Positions 11,224 through 24,100 of a stretch of DNA of 64,000 bases are shown here, in pieces; the first letter of the stretch is position 1, and every line of letters starts with the position of its first letter. Location: assembly GCF_022682495.2 (NCBI RefSeq), contig NW_026527544.1:186001-250000 (forward strand). The letters run 5' to 3'. Position numbers and translations under genes: made by a program. The stretch is from Desmodus rotundus. Its lineage: Eukaryota > Chordata > Mammalia > Chiroptera > Phyllostomidae. The notes under the pieces were generated by a model. That model ran no database searches and had not been told where the DNA came from. It worked only from the letters and a program-made list of their open reading frames with translations.

Positions 11224-14200
11224 TTACTGCATTCTAGAATGCGGTGTGTCAGGATCTAGAATCTTGTGGTGCGGGTTCTGAGCACAACGGCCTCCTGAGA
11301 TAAGCGGTTTCCTAGGATACGGTTTCCAAGGATACGGTTGCCTTGGATACTGCATTCTAGAATTCGGTGTGTCAGGATCTAGAATCTTGTGGTGCGGGTT
11401 CTGAGCACAATGGCCTCCTGAGATAAGCCGTTTCCTAGGATACGGTTTCCAAGGATACGGTTGCCTTGGATACTGCATTCTAGAATGCGGTGTGTCAGGA
11501 TCTAGAATCTTGTGGTGCGGGTTCTGAGCACAATGGCCTCCTGAGATAAGCGGTTTCCTAGCATACGGTTTCCAAGGATACGGTTGCCTTGGATACTGCA
11601 TTCTAGAATGCGGTGTGTCAGGATCTAGAATCTTGTGTTGCGGGTTCTGAGCACAATGGCCTCCAGGGTAAGCCGTTTCCTAGGATACGGTTTCCAAGGA
11701 TACGGTGCCTTGGATACTGCATTCTAGAATTCGGTGTGTCAGGATCTAGAATCTTGTGGTGCGGGTTCTGAGCACAATGGCCTCCTGAGATAAGCGGTTT
11801 CCTAGCATACGGTTTCCAAGGATACGGTTGCCTTGGATACTGCATTCTAGAATTCGGTGTGTCAGGATCTAGAATCTTGTGGTGCGGGTTCTGAGCACAA
11901 TGGCCTCCTGAGATAAGCGGTTTCCTAGCATACGGTTTCCAAGGATACGGTTGCCTTGGTTACTGCATTCTAGAATGCGGTGTGTCAGGATCTAGAATCT
12001 TGTGGTGCGGGTTCTGAGCACAATGGCCTCCTGAGATAAGCGGTTTCCTAGGATACGGTTTCCAAGGATACGGTTGCCTTGGATACTGCATTCTAGAATG
12101 CGGTGTATCAGGATCTAGAATCTTGTGGTGCGGGTTCTGAGCACAACGGCCTCCTGAGATAAGCGGTTTCCTAGGATACGGTTTCCAAGGATACGGTTGC
12201 CTTGGATACTGCATTCTAGAATTCGGTGTGTCAGGATCTAGAATCTTGTGGTGCGGGTTCTGAGCACAATGGCCTCCTGAGATAAGCCGTTTCCTAGGAT
12301 ACGGTTTCCAAGGATACGGTTGCCTTGGATACTGCATTCTAGAATGCGGTGTGTCAGGATCTAGAATCTTGTGGTGCGGGTTCTGAGCACAATGGCCTCC
12401 TGAGATAAGCGGTTTCCTAGCATACGGTTTCCAAGGATACGGTTGCCTTGGATACTGCATTCTAGAATGCGGTGTGTCAGGATCTAGAATCTTGTGTTGC
12501 GGGTTCTGAGCACAATGGCCTCCAGGGTAAGCCGTTTCCTAGGATACGGTTTCCAAGGATACGGTGCCTTGGATACTGCATTCTAGAATTCGGTGTGTCA
12601 GGATCTAGAATCTTGTGGTGCGGGTTCTGAGCACAATGGCCTCCTGAGATAAGCGGTTTCCTAGCATACGGTTTCCAAGGATACGGTTGCCTTGGATACT
12701 GCATTCTAGAATTCGGTGTGTCAGGATCTAGAATCTTGTGGTGCGGGTTCTGAGCACAATGGCCTCCTGAGATAAGCGGTTTCCTAGCATACGGTTTCCA
12801 AGGATACGGTTGCCTTGGTTACTGCATTCTAGAATGCGGTGTGTCAGGATCTAGAATCTTGTGGTGCGGGTTCTGAGCACAATGGCCTCCTGAGATAAGC
12901 GGTTTCCTAGGATACGGTTTCCAAGGATACGGTTGCCTTGGATACTGCATTCTAGAATGCGGTGTATCAGGATCTAGAATCTTGTGGTGCGGGTTCTGAG
13001 CACAACGGCCTCCTGAGATAAGCGGTTTCCTAGGATACGGTTTCCAAGGATACGGTTGCCTTGGATACTGCATTCTAGAATTCGGTGTGTCAGGATCTAG
13101 AATCTTGTGGTGCGGGTTCTGAGCACAATGGCCTCCTGAGATAAGCCGTTTCCTAGGATACGGTTTCCAAGGATACGGTTGCCTTGGATACTGCATTCTA
13201 GAATGCGGTGTGTCAGGATCTAGAATCTTGTGTTGCGGGTTCTGAGCACAATGGCCTCCAGAGTAAGCCGTTTCCTAGGATACGGTTTCCAAGGATACGG
13301 TGCCTTGGTTACTGCATTCTAGAATGCGGTGTGTCAGGATCTAGAATCTTGTGGTGCGGGTTCTGAGCACAACGGCCTCCTGAGATAAGCGGTTTCCTAG
13401 GATACGGTTTCCAAGGATACGGTTGCCTTGGTTACTGCATTCTAGAATGCGGTGTGTCAGGATCTAGAATCTCGTGGTGCCGGTTATGAGCACAACGGCC
13501 TCTTGAGATAAGCGGTTTCCTAGGATACGGTTTCCAAGGATACGGTTGCCTTGGATACTGCATTCTAGAATGCGCTGTGTCAGGATCTAGAATCTTGTGG
13601 TGCGGGTTCTGAGCACAATGGCCTCCTGAGATAAGCGGGTTCCTAGGATACGGTTTCCAAGTATACGGTTGCCTTGGATACTGCATTCTAGAATGTGGTG
13701 TGTCAGGATCTAGAATCTTGTGTTGCGGGTTCTGAGCACAATGGCCTCCAGAGTAAGCCGTTTCCTAGGATACGGTTTCCAAGGATACGGTGCCTTGGTT
13801 ACTGCATTCTAGAATGCGGTGTGTCAGGATCTAGAATCTTGTGGTGCGGGTTCTGAGCACAATGGCCTCCTGAGATAAGCGGTTTCCTAGGATACGGTTT
13901 CCAAGGATACGGTTGCCTTGGATACTGCATTCTAGAATGCGGTGTGTCAGTATCTAGAATCTTGTGGTGCGGGTTCTGAGCACAATGGCCTCCTGAGATA
14001 AGCGGTTTCCTAGGATACGGTTTCCAAGGATACGGTTGCCTTGGATACTGCATTCTAGAATGCGGTGTGTCAGGATCTAGAATCTTGTGGTGCGGGTTCT
14101 GAGCACAATGGCCTCCTGAGATAAGCGGTTTCCTAGGATACGGTTTCCAAGGATACGGTTGCCTTGGTTACTGCATTCTAGAATGCGGTGTGTCAGGATC

Positions 14201-14290
14201 TAGAATCTTGTGGTGCGGGTTCTGAGCACAATGGCCTCCTGAGATAAGCGGTTTCCTAGGATACGGTTTCCAAGGATACGGTTGCCTTGG
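11224..14290. repeat. 2,208-bp higher-order repeat, unit 2, enlarged by 859 bp
   Basis: The unit restarts at 11,224 and next at 14,291, giving 3,067 bp, which is 2,208 plus 859. The extra 859 bp (seven monomers minus two) is an internal tandem duplication: the segment at 11,618 with its 121-bp CCAGGGTAAG monomer and the CCTAGCATACGG pair recurs at 12,477. After it the order of landmarks resumes (GTGTATC at about 12,966, TCTCGTGG at about 13,470, GCGCTGTG at about 13,573, TCAGTATC at about 13,948). Confidence 0.85.
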
Positions 14291-16370
14291 TTACTGCATT
14301 CTAGAATGCGGTGTGTCAGGATCTAGAATCTTGTGGTGCGGGTTCTGAGCACAACGGCCTCCTGAGATAAGCGGTTTCCTAGGATACGGTTTCCAAGGAT
14401 ACGGTTGCCTTGGATACTGCATTCTAGAATTCGGTGTGTCAGGATCTAGAATCTTGTGGTGCGGGTTCTGAGCACAATGGCCTCCTGAGATAAGCCGTTT
14501 CCTAGGATACGGTTTCCAAGGATACGGTTGCCTTGGATACTGCATTCTAGAATGCGGTGTGTCAGGATCTAGAATCTTGTGGTGCGGGTTCTGAGCACAA
14601 TGGCCTCCTGAGATAAGCGGTTTCCTAGCATACGGTTTCCAAGGATACGGTTGCCTTGGATACTGCATTCTAGAATGCGGTGTGTCAGGATCTAGAATCT
14701 TGTGTTGCGGGTTCTGAGCACAATGGCCTCCAGGGTAAGCCGTTTCCTAGGATACGGTTTCCAAGGATACGGTGCCTTGGATACTGCATTCTAGAATTCG
14801 GTGTGTCAGGATCTAGAATCTTGTGGTGCGGGTTCTGAGCACAATGGCCTCCTGAGATAAGCGGTTTCCTAGCATACGGTTTCCAAGGATACGGTTGCCT
14901 TGGATACTGCATTCTAGAATTCGGTGTGTCAGGATCTAGAATCTTGTGGTGCGGGTTCTGAGCACAATGGCCTCCTGAGATAAGCGGTTTCCTAGCATAC
15001 GGTTTCCAAGGATACGGTTGCCTTGGTTACTGCATTCTAGAATGCGGTGTGTCAGGATCTAGAATCTTGTGGTGCGGGTTCTGAGCACAATGGCCTCCTG
15101 AGATAAGCGGTTTCCTAGGATACGGTTTCCAAGGATACGGTTGCCTTGGATACTGCATTCTAGAATGCGGTGTATCAGGATCTAGAATCTTGTGGTGCGG
15201 GTTCTGAGCACAACGGCCTCCTGAGATAAGCGGTTTCCTAGGATACGGTTTCCAAGGATACGGTTGCCTTGGATACTGCATTCTAGAATTCGGTGTGTCA
15301 GGATCTAGAATCTTCTGGTGCGGGTTCTGAGCACAATGGCCTCCTGAGATAAGCCGTTTCCTAGGATACGGTTTCCAAGGATACGGTTGCCTTGGATACT
15401 GCATTCTAGAATGCGGTGTGTCAGGATCTAGAATCTTGTGTTGCGGGTTCTGAGCACAATGGCCTCCAGAGTAAGCCGTTTCCTAGGATACGGTTTCCAA
15501 GGATACGGTGCCTTGGTTACTGCATTCTAGAATGCGGTGTGTCAGGATCTAGAATCTTGTGGTGCGGGTTCTGAGCACAACGGCCTCCTGAGATAAGCGG
15601 TTTCCTAGGATACGGTTTCCAAGGATACGGTTGCCTTGGTTACTGCATTCTAGAATGCGGTGTGTCAGGATCTAGAATCTCGTGGTGCCGGTTATGAGCA
15701 CAACGGCCTCTTGAGATAAGCGGTTTCCTAGGATACGGTTTCCAAGGATACGGTTGCCTTGGATACTGCATTCTAGAATGCGCTGTGTCAGGATCTAGAA
15801 TCTTGTGGTGCGGGTTCTGAGCACAATGGCCTCCGGAGATAAGCGGGTTCCTAGGATACGGTTTCCAAGTATACGGTTGCCTTGGATACTGCATTCTAGA
15901 ATGTGGTGTGTCAGGATCTAGAATCTTGTGTTGCGGGTTCTGAGCACAATGGCCTCCAGAGTAAGCCGTTTCCTAGGATACGGTTTCCAAGGATACGGTG
16001 CCTTGGTTACTGCATTCTAGAATGCGGTGTGTCAGGATCTAGAATCTTGTGGTGCGGGTTCTGAGCACAATGGCCTCCTGAGATAAGCGGTTTCCTAGGA
16101 TACGGTTTCCAAGGATACGGTTGCCTTGGATACTGCATTCTAGAATGCGGTGTGTCAGTATCTAGAATCTTGTGGTGCGGGTTCTGAGCACAATGGCCTC
16201 CTGAGATAAGCGGTTTCCTAGGATACGGTTTCCAAGGATACGGTTGCCTTGGATACTGCATTCTAGAATGCGGTGTGTCAGGATCTAGAATCTTGTGGTG
16301 CGGGTTCTGAGCACAATGGCCTCCTGAGATAAGCGGTTTCCTAGGATACGGTTTCCAAGGATACGGTTGC
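14291..16370. repeat. 2,208-bp higher-order repeat, unit 3 (incomplete)
   Basis: Third unit, offset 2,208 from the second half of unit 2. It keeps every landmark up to the TCAGTATCTAG monomer (about 16,156). It then leaves the pattern near 16,370, where GGATACTGC replaces the expected GGTTACTGC and a CCAGAGTAAGCCGCTTCC monomer follows. Private bases against its later copy are C at 15,315 (G at 24,390) and G at 15,835 (T at 24,910). Confidence 0.85.
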
Positions 16371-19300
16371 CTTGGATACTGCATTCTAGAATGCGGTGTG
16401 TCAGGATCTAGAATCTTGTGGTGCGGGTTCTGAGCACAATGGCCTCCAGAGTAAGCCGCTTCCTAGGATACGGTTTCCAAGAATACGGTGATTGGTTACT
16501 GCATTCTAGAATGTGGTGTGTCAGGATCTAGAATCTTGTGGTGCGGGTTCTGAGCACAACGGCCTCCTGAGATAAGCGGTTTCCTAGGATACGGTTTCCA
16601 AGGATACGGTTGCCTTGGTTACTGCATTCTAGAATGCGGTGTGTCAGGATCTAGAATCTTGTGGTGCGGGTTCTGAGCACAACGGCCTCCTGAGATAAGC
16701 GGTTTCCTAGGATACGGGTTCCAAGGATACGGTTGCCTTGGTTACTGCATTCTAGAATGCGGTGTGTCAGGATCTAGAATCTTGTGGTGCGGGTTCTGAG
16801 CACAACGGCCTCCTGAGATAAGCGGTTTCCTAGGATACGGTTTCCAAGGATACGGTTGCCTTGGATACTGCATTCTAGAATGCGGTGTGTCAGGATCTAG
16901 AATCTTGTGTTGCGGGTTCTGAGCACAATGGCCTCCAGGGTAAGCCGTTTCCTAGGATACGGTTTCCAAGGATACGGTGCCTTGGTTACTGCATTCTAGA
17001 ATGCGGTGTGTCAGGATCTAGAATCTTGTGGTGCGGGTTCTGAGCACAATGGCCTCCTGAGATAAGCGGTTCCCTCGATACGGTTTCCAAGGATACGGTT
17101 GCCTTGGATACTGCATTCTAGAATGCGGTGTGTCAGGATCTAGAATGTTGTGGTGCGGGTTCTGAGCACAACGGCCTCCTGAGATACGCGGTTTCCTAGG
17201 ATACGGTTTCCAAGGATACGGTTGCCTTGGTTACTGCATTCTAGAATGCGGTGTGTCAGGATCTAGAATCTTGTGGTGCGGGTTCTGAGCACAACGGCCT
17301 CCTGAGATAAGCGGTTTCCTAGGATACGGTTTCCAAGGATACGGTTGCCTTGGTTACTGCATTCTAGAATGCGGTGTGTCAGGATCTAGAATCTTGTGGT
17401 GCGGGTTCTGAGCACAACTGCCTCCTGAGATAAGCGGTTTCCCAGGATACGGTTTCCAAGGATACGGTTGCCTTGGTTACTGCATTCTAGAATGCGGTGT
17501 GTCAGGATCTAGAATCTCGTGGTGCCGGTTATGAGCACAACGGCCTCCTGAGATAAGCGGTTTCCTAGGATACGGTTTCCAAGGATACGGTTGCCTTGGA
17601 TACTGCATTCTAGAATGCGGTGTGTCAGGATCTAGAATCTTGTGGTGCGGGTTCCTAGCACAATGGCCTCCTGAGATAAGCGGTTTCCTAGGATACGGTT
17701 TCCAAGTATACGGTTGCCTTGGGTACTGCATTCTAGAATGCGGTGTGTCAGGATCTAGAATCTTGTGTTGCGGGTTCTGAGCACAATGGCCTCCAGAGTA
17801 AGCCGTTTCCTAGGATACGGTTTCCAAGGATACGGTGCCTTGGTTACTGCATTCTAGAATGCGGTGTGTCAGGATCTAGAATCTTGTGGTGCGGGTTCTG
17901 AGCACAACGGCCTCCTGAGATAAGCGGTTTCCTAGGATACGGTTTCCAAGGATACGGTTGCCTTGGTTACTGCATTCTAGAATGCGGTGTGTCAGGATCT
18001 AGAATCTCGTGGTGCCGGTTATGAGCACAACGGCCTCTTGAGATAAGCGGTTTCCTAGGATACGGTTTCCAAGGATACGGTTGCCTTGGATACTGCATTC
18101 TAGAATGCGCTGTGTCAGGATCTAGAATCTTGTGGTGCGGGTTCTGAGCACAATGGCCTCCTGAGATAAGCGGGTTCCTAGGATACGGTTTCCAAGTATA
18201 CGGTTGCCTTGGATACTGCATTCTAGAATGTGGTGTGTCAGGATCTAGAATCTTGTGTTGCGGGTTCTGAGCACAATTGCCTCCAGAGTAAGCCGTTTCC
18301 TAGGATACGGTTTCCAAGGATACGGTGCCTTGGTTACTGCATTCTAGAATGCGGTGTGTCAGGATCTAGAATCTTGTGGTGCGGGTTCTGAGCACAAGGG
18401 CCTCCTGAGATAAGCGGTTTCCTAGGATACGGTTTCCAAGGATACGGTTGCCTTGGATACTGCATTCTAGAATGCGGTGTGTCAGGATCTAGAATCTTGT
18501 GGTGCGGGTTCTGAGTACAATGGCCTCCTGAGATAAGTGGTTTCCTAGGATACGGGTTCCAAGGATACGGTTGCCTTGGTTACTGCATTCTAGAATGCGG
18601 TGTGTCAGGATCTAGAATATCGTGGTGCCGGTTATGAGCACAACGGCCTCCTGAGATAAGCGGTTTCCTAGGATACGGTTTCCAAGGATACGGTTGCCTT
18701 GGATACTGCATTCTAGAATGCGGTGTGTCAGGATCTAGAATCTTGTGGTGCGGGTTCTGAGCACAATGGCCTCCTGAGATAAGCGGTTTCCTAGGATACG
18801 GTTTCCAAGGGTACGGTTGCCTTGGATACTGCATTCTAGAATGCGGTGTGTCAGGATCTAGAATCTTGTGGTGCGGGTTCTGAGTACAATGGCCTCCTGA
18901 GATAAGTGGTTTCCTAGGATACGGGTTCCAAGGATACGGTTGCCTTGGTTACTGCATTCTAGAATGCGGTGTGTCAGGATCTAGAATCTCGTGGTGCCGG
19001 TTATGAGCACAACGGCCTCCTGAGATAAGCGGTTTCCTAGGATACGGTTTCCAAGGATACGGTTGCCTTGGATACTGCATTCTAGAATGCGGTGTGTCAG
19101 GATCTAGAATCTTGTGGTGCGGGTTCTGAGCACAATGGCCTCCTGAGATAAGCGGTTTCCTAGGATACGGTTTCCAAGTATACGGTTGCCTTGGGTACTG
19201 CATTCTAGAATGCGGTTTGTCAGGATCTAGAATCTTGTGTTGCGGGTTCTGAGCACAATGGCCTCCAGAGTAAGCCGTTTCCTAGGATACGGTTTCCAAG

Positions 19301-19438
19301 GATACGGTGCCTTGGTTACTGCATTCTAGAATGCGGTGTGTCAGGATCTAGAATCTTGTGGTGCGGGTTCTGAGCACAACGGCCTCCTGAGATAAGCGGT
19401 TTCCTAGGATACGGTTTCCAAGGATACGGTTGCCTTGG
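16371..19438. repeat. Mixed-variant segment following the 2,208-bp units
   Basis: Starts with the 120-bp GATTGG monomer (word at 16,490). It continues with a GCGGTTCCCTCGATACGG monomer (about 17,069), a GAGATACGCGG monomer (about 17,180) and TCTCGTGGTGCCGG monomers (about 17,515, 18,004, 18,609 and 18,986). Two GAGTACAATGG...GATAAGTGG monomers 369 bp apart (about 18,513 and 18,882) mark a three-monomer local duplication. This segment is reused: at 25.4-28.5 kb through the 9,075-offset duplication, and at 30.6-33.5 kb (offset 14,227, rising to 14,350). Confidence 0.8.
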
Positions 19439-21182
19439 TTACTGCATTCTAGAATTCGGTGTGTCAGGATCTAGAATCTTGTGGTGCGGGTGATGAGCAC
19501 AATGGCCTCCTGAGATAAGCGGTTTCCTAGGATACGGTTTCCAAGGATACGGTTGCCTTGGTTACTGCATTCAGGAATGCGGTGTGTCAGGATCTAGAAT
19601 CTTGTGGTGCGGGTTCTGAGCACAACGGCCTCCTGAGATAAGCGGTTTCCTAGGATACGGTTTCCAAGGATACGGTTGCCTTGGTTACTGCATTCTAGAA
19701 TGCGGTGTGTCAGGATCTAGAATCTTGTGGTGCGGGTTCTGAGCACAATGGCCTCCTGAGATAAGCGGTTTCCTAGGATACGGTTTCCAAGGATACGGTT
19801 GCCTTGGTTACTGCATTCTAGAATGCGGTGTGTCAGGATCTAGAATCTTGTGGTGCGGGTTCTGAGCACAACGGCCTCCTGAGATAAGCGGTTTCCTAGG
19901 ATACGGTTTCCAAGGATACGGTTGCCTTGGATACTGCATTCTAGAATTCGGTGTGTCAGGATCTAGAATCTTGTGGTGCGGGTTCTGAGCACAATGGCCT
20001 CCTGAGATAAGCCGTTTCCTAGGATACGGTTTCCAAGGATACGGTTGCCTTGGATACTGCATTCTAGAATGCGGTGTGTCAGGATCTAGAATCTTGTGGT
20101 GCGGGTTCTGAGCACAATGGCCTCCTGAGATAAGCGGTTTCCTAGCATACGGTTTCCAAGGATACGGTTGCCTTGGATACTGCATTCTAGAATGCGGTGT
20201 GTCAGGATCTAGAATCTTGTGTTGCGGGTTCTGAGCACAATGGCCTCCAGGGTAAGCCGTTTCCTAGGATACGGTTTCCAAGGATACGGTGCCTTGGATA
20301 CTGCATTCTAGAATTCGGTGTGTCAGGATCTAGAATCTTGTGGTGCGGGTTCTGAGCACAATGGCCTCCTGAGATAAGCGGTTTCCTAGCATACGGTTTC
20401 CAAGGATACGGTTGCCTTGGATACTGCATTCTAGAATTCGGTGTGTCAGGATCTAGAATCTTGTGGTGCGGGTTCTGAGCACAATGGCCTCCTGAGATAA
20501 GCGGTTTCCTAGCATACGGTTTCCAAGGATACGGTTGCCTTGGTTACTGCATTCTAGAATGCGGTGTGTCAGGATCTAGAATCTTGTGGTGCGGGTTCTG
20601 AGCACAATGGCCTCCTGAGATAAGCGGTTTCCTAGGATACGGTTTCCAAGGATACGGTTGCCTTGGATACTGCATTCTAGAATGCGGTGTATCAGGATCT
20701 AGAATCTTGTGGTGCGGGTTCTGAGCACAAAGGCCTCCTGAGATAAGCGGTTCCCTGGATACGGTTTCCAAGGATACGGTTGCCTTGGATACTGCATTCT
20801 AGAATGAGGTGTGTCAGGATCTAGAATCTTGTGGTGCGGGTGATGAGCACAATGGCCTCCTGAGATAAGCGGTTTCCTAGGATACGGTTTCCAAGGATAC
20901 GGTTGCCTTGGTTACTGCATTCAGGAATGCGGTGTGTCAGGATCTAGAATCTTGTGGTGCGGGTTCTGAGCACAACGGCCTCCTGAGATAAGCGGTTTCC
21001 TAGGATACGGTTTCCAAGGATACGGTTGCCTTGGTTACTGCATTCTAGAATGCGGTGTGTCAGGATCTAGAATCTTGTGGTGCGGGTTCTGAGCACAATG
21101 GCCTCCTGAGATAAGCGGTTTCCTAGGATACGGTTTCCAAGGATACGGTTGCCTTGGTTACTGCATTCTAGAATGCGGTGTG
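19439..21182. repeat. Transposed copy of the 1,350-bp higher-order repeat
   Basis: Lies exactly between the two copies of the 7.33-kb block. It matches 4,721 to about 6,460 at offset 14,720, including the TGATGAGCAC marker at about 19,491, CATTCAGGAATG at about 19,569, AGAATGAGG at about 20,801 and the 1,350-bp restart at 21,158. The first monomer reads AGAATTCGG rather than AGAATGAGG, like 7,923, so the 5' edge is a better match to the 7.9-kb junction (offset 11,528). Confidence 0.8.
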
Positions 21183-24100
21183 TCAGGATCTAGAATCTTG
21201 TGGTGCGGGTTCTGAGCACAACGGCCTCCTGAGATAAGCGGTTTCCTAGGATACGGTTTCCAAGGATACGGTTGCCTTGGATACTGCATTCTAGAATTCG
21301 GTGTGTCAGGATCTAGAATCTTGTGGTGCGGGTTCTGAGCACAATGGCCTCCTGAGATAAGCCGTTTCCTAGGATACGGTTTCCAAGGATACGGTTGCCT
21401 TGGATACTGCATTCTAGAATGCGGTGTGTCAGGATCTAGAATCTTGTGGTGCGGGTTCTGAGCACAATGGCCTCCTGAGATAAGCGGTTTCCTAGCATAC
21501 GGTTTCCAAGGATACGGTTGCCTTGGATACTGCATTCTAGAATGCGGTGTGTCAGGATCTAGAATCTTGTGTTGCGGGTTCTGAGCACAATGGCCTCCAG
21601 GGTAAGCCGTTTCCTAGGATACGGTTTCCAAGGATACGGTGCCTTGGATACTGCATTCTAGAATTCGGTGTGTCAGGATCTAGAATCTTGTGGTGCGGGT
21701 TCTGAGCACAATGGCCTCCTGAGATAAGCGGTTTCCTAGCATACGGTTTCCAAGGATACGGTTGCCTTGGATACTGCATTCTAGAATTCGGTGTGTCAGG
21801 ATCTAGAATCTTGTGGTGCGGGTTCTGAGCACAATGGCCTCCTGAGATAAGCGGTTTCCTAGCATACGGTTTCCAAGGATACGGTTGCCTTGGTTACTGC
21901 ATTCTAGAATGCGGTGTGTCAGGATCTAGAATCTTGTGGTGCGGGTTCTGAGCACAATGGCCTCCTGAGATAAGCGGTTTCCTAGGATACGGTTTCCAAG
22001 GATACGGTTGCCTTGGATACTGCATTCTAGAATGCGGTGTATCAGGATCTAGAATCTTGTGGTGCGGGTTCTGAGCACAACGGCCTCCTGAGATAAGCGG
22101 TTTCCTAGGATACGGTTTCCAAGGATACGGTTGCCTTGGATACTGCATTCTAGAATTCGGTGTGTCAGGATCTAGAATCTTGTGGTGCGGGTTCTGAGCA
22201 CAATGGCCTCCTGAGATAAGCCGTTTCCTAGGATACGGTTTCCAAGGATACGGTTGCCTTGGATACTGCATTCTAGAATGCGGTGTGTCAGGATCTAGAA
22301 TCTTGTGTTGCGGGTTCTGAGCACAATGGCCTCCAGAGTAAGCCGTTTCCTAGGATACGGTTTCCAAGGATACGGTGCCTTGGTTACTGCATTCTAGAAT
22401 GCGGTGTGTCAGGATCTAGAATCTTGTGGTGCGGGTTCTGAGCACAACGGCCTCCTGAGATAAGCGGTTTCCTAGGATACGGTTTCCAAGGATACGGTTG
22501 CCTTGGTTACTGCATTCTAGAATGCGGTGTGTCAGGATCTAGAATCTCGTGGTGCCGGTTATGAGCACAACGGCCTCTTGAGATAAGCGGTTTCCTAGGA
22601 TACGGTTTCCAAGGATACGGTTGCCTTGGATACTGCATTCTAGAATGCGCTGTGTCAGGATCTAGAATCTTGTGGTGCGGGTTCTGAGCACAATGGCCTC
22701 CTGAGATAAGCGGGTTCCTAGGATACGGTTTCCAAGTATACGGTTGCCTTGGATACTGCATTCTAGAATGTGGTGTGTCAGGATCTAGAATCTTGTGTTG
22801 CGGGTTCTGAGCACAATGGCCTCCAGAGTAAGCCGTTTCCTAGGATACGGTTTCCAAGGATACGGTGCCTTGGTTACTGCATTCTAGAATGCGGTGTGTC
22901 AGGATCTAGAATCTTGTGGTGCGGGTTCTGAGCACAATGGCCTCCTGAGATAAGCGGTTTCCTAGGATACGGTTTCCAAGGATACGGTTGCCTTGGATAC
23001 TGCATTCTAGAATGCGGTGTGTCAGTATCTAGAATCTTGTGGTGCGGGTTCTGAGCACAATGGCCTCCTGAGATAAGCGGTTTCCTAGGATACGGTTTCC
23101 AAGGATACGGTTGCCTTGGATACTGCATTCTAGAATGCGGTGTGTCAGGATCTAGAATCTTGTGGTGCGGGTTCTGAGCACAATGGCCTCCTGAGATAAG
23201 CGGTTTCCTAGGATACTGTTTCCAAGGATACGGTTGCCTTGGTTACTGCATTCTAGAATGCGGTGTGTCAGGATCTAGAATCTTGTGGTGCGGGTTCTGA
23301 GCACAATGGCCTCCTGAGATAAGCGGTTTCCTAGGATACGGTTTCCAAGGATACGGTTGCCTTGGTTACTGCATTCTAGAATGCGGTGTGTCAGGATCTA
23401 GAATCTTGTGGTGCGGGTTCTGAGCACAACGGCCTCCTGAGATAAGCGGTTTCCTAGGATACGGTTTCCAAGGATACGGTTGCCTTGGATACTGCATTCT
23501 AGAATTCGGTGTGTCAGGATCTAGAATCTTGTGGTGCGGGTTCTGAGCACAATGGCCTCCTGAGATAAGCCGTTTCCTAGGATACGGTTTCCAAGGATAC
23601 GGTTGCCTTGGATACTGCATTCTAGAATGCGGTGTGTCAGGATCTAGAATCTTGTGGTGCGGGTTCTGAGCACAATGGCCTCCTGAGATAAGCGGTTTCC
23701 TAGCATACGGTTTCCAAGGATACGGTTGCCTTGGATACTGCATTCTAGAATGCGGTGTGTCAGGATCTAGAATCTTGTGTTGCGGGTTCTGAGCACAATG
23801 GCCTCCAGGGTAAGCCGTTTCCTAGGATACGGTTTCCAAGGATACGGTGCCTTGGATACTGCATTCTAGAATTCGGTGTGTCAGGATCTAGAATCTTGTG
23901 GTGCGGGTTCTGAGCACAATGGCCTCCTGAGATAAGCGGTTTCCTAGCATACGGTTTCCAAGGATACGGTTGCCTTGGATACTGCATTCTAGAATTCGGT
24001 GTGTCAGGATCTAGAATCTTGTGGTGCGGGTTCTGAGCACAATGGCCTCCTGAGATAAGCGGTTTCCTAGCATACGGTTTCCAAGGATACGGTTGCCTTG

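Larger units (their letters stand above)
12108..19438. repeat. 7.33-kb duplicated satellite block, copy 1 (offset 9,075)
   Basis: From 12,108 to 19,438 the sequence equals 21,183 to 28,513. The left limit is set by A at 12,107 against G at 21,182, and the right limit by T at 19,439 against A at 28,514. Inside I found only four base differences: 14,142 G/T, 15,315 C/G, 15,835 G/T and 18,523 G/T (copy 1/copy 2). More may have escaped me. The block spans part of 2,208-bp unit 2, unit 3 and the following 16.4-19.4 kb segment. Both ends lie inside monomers and keep phase. Confidence 0.9.
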
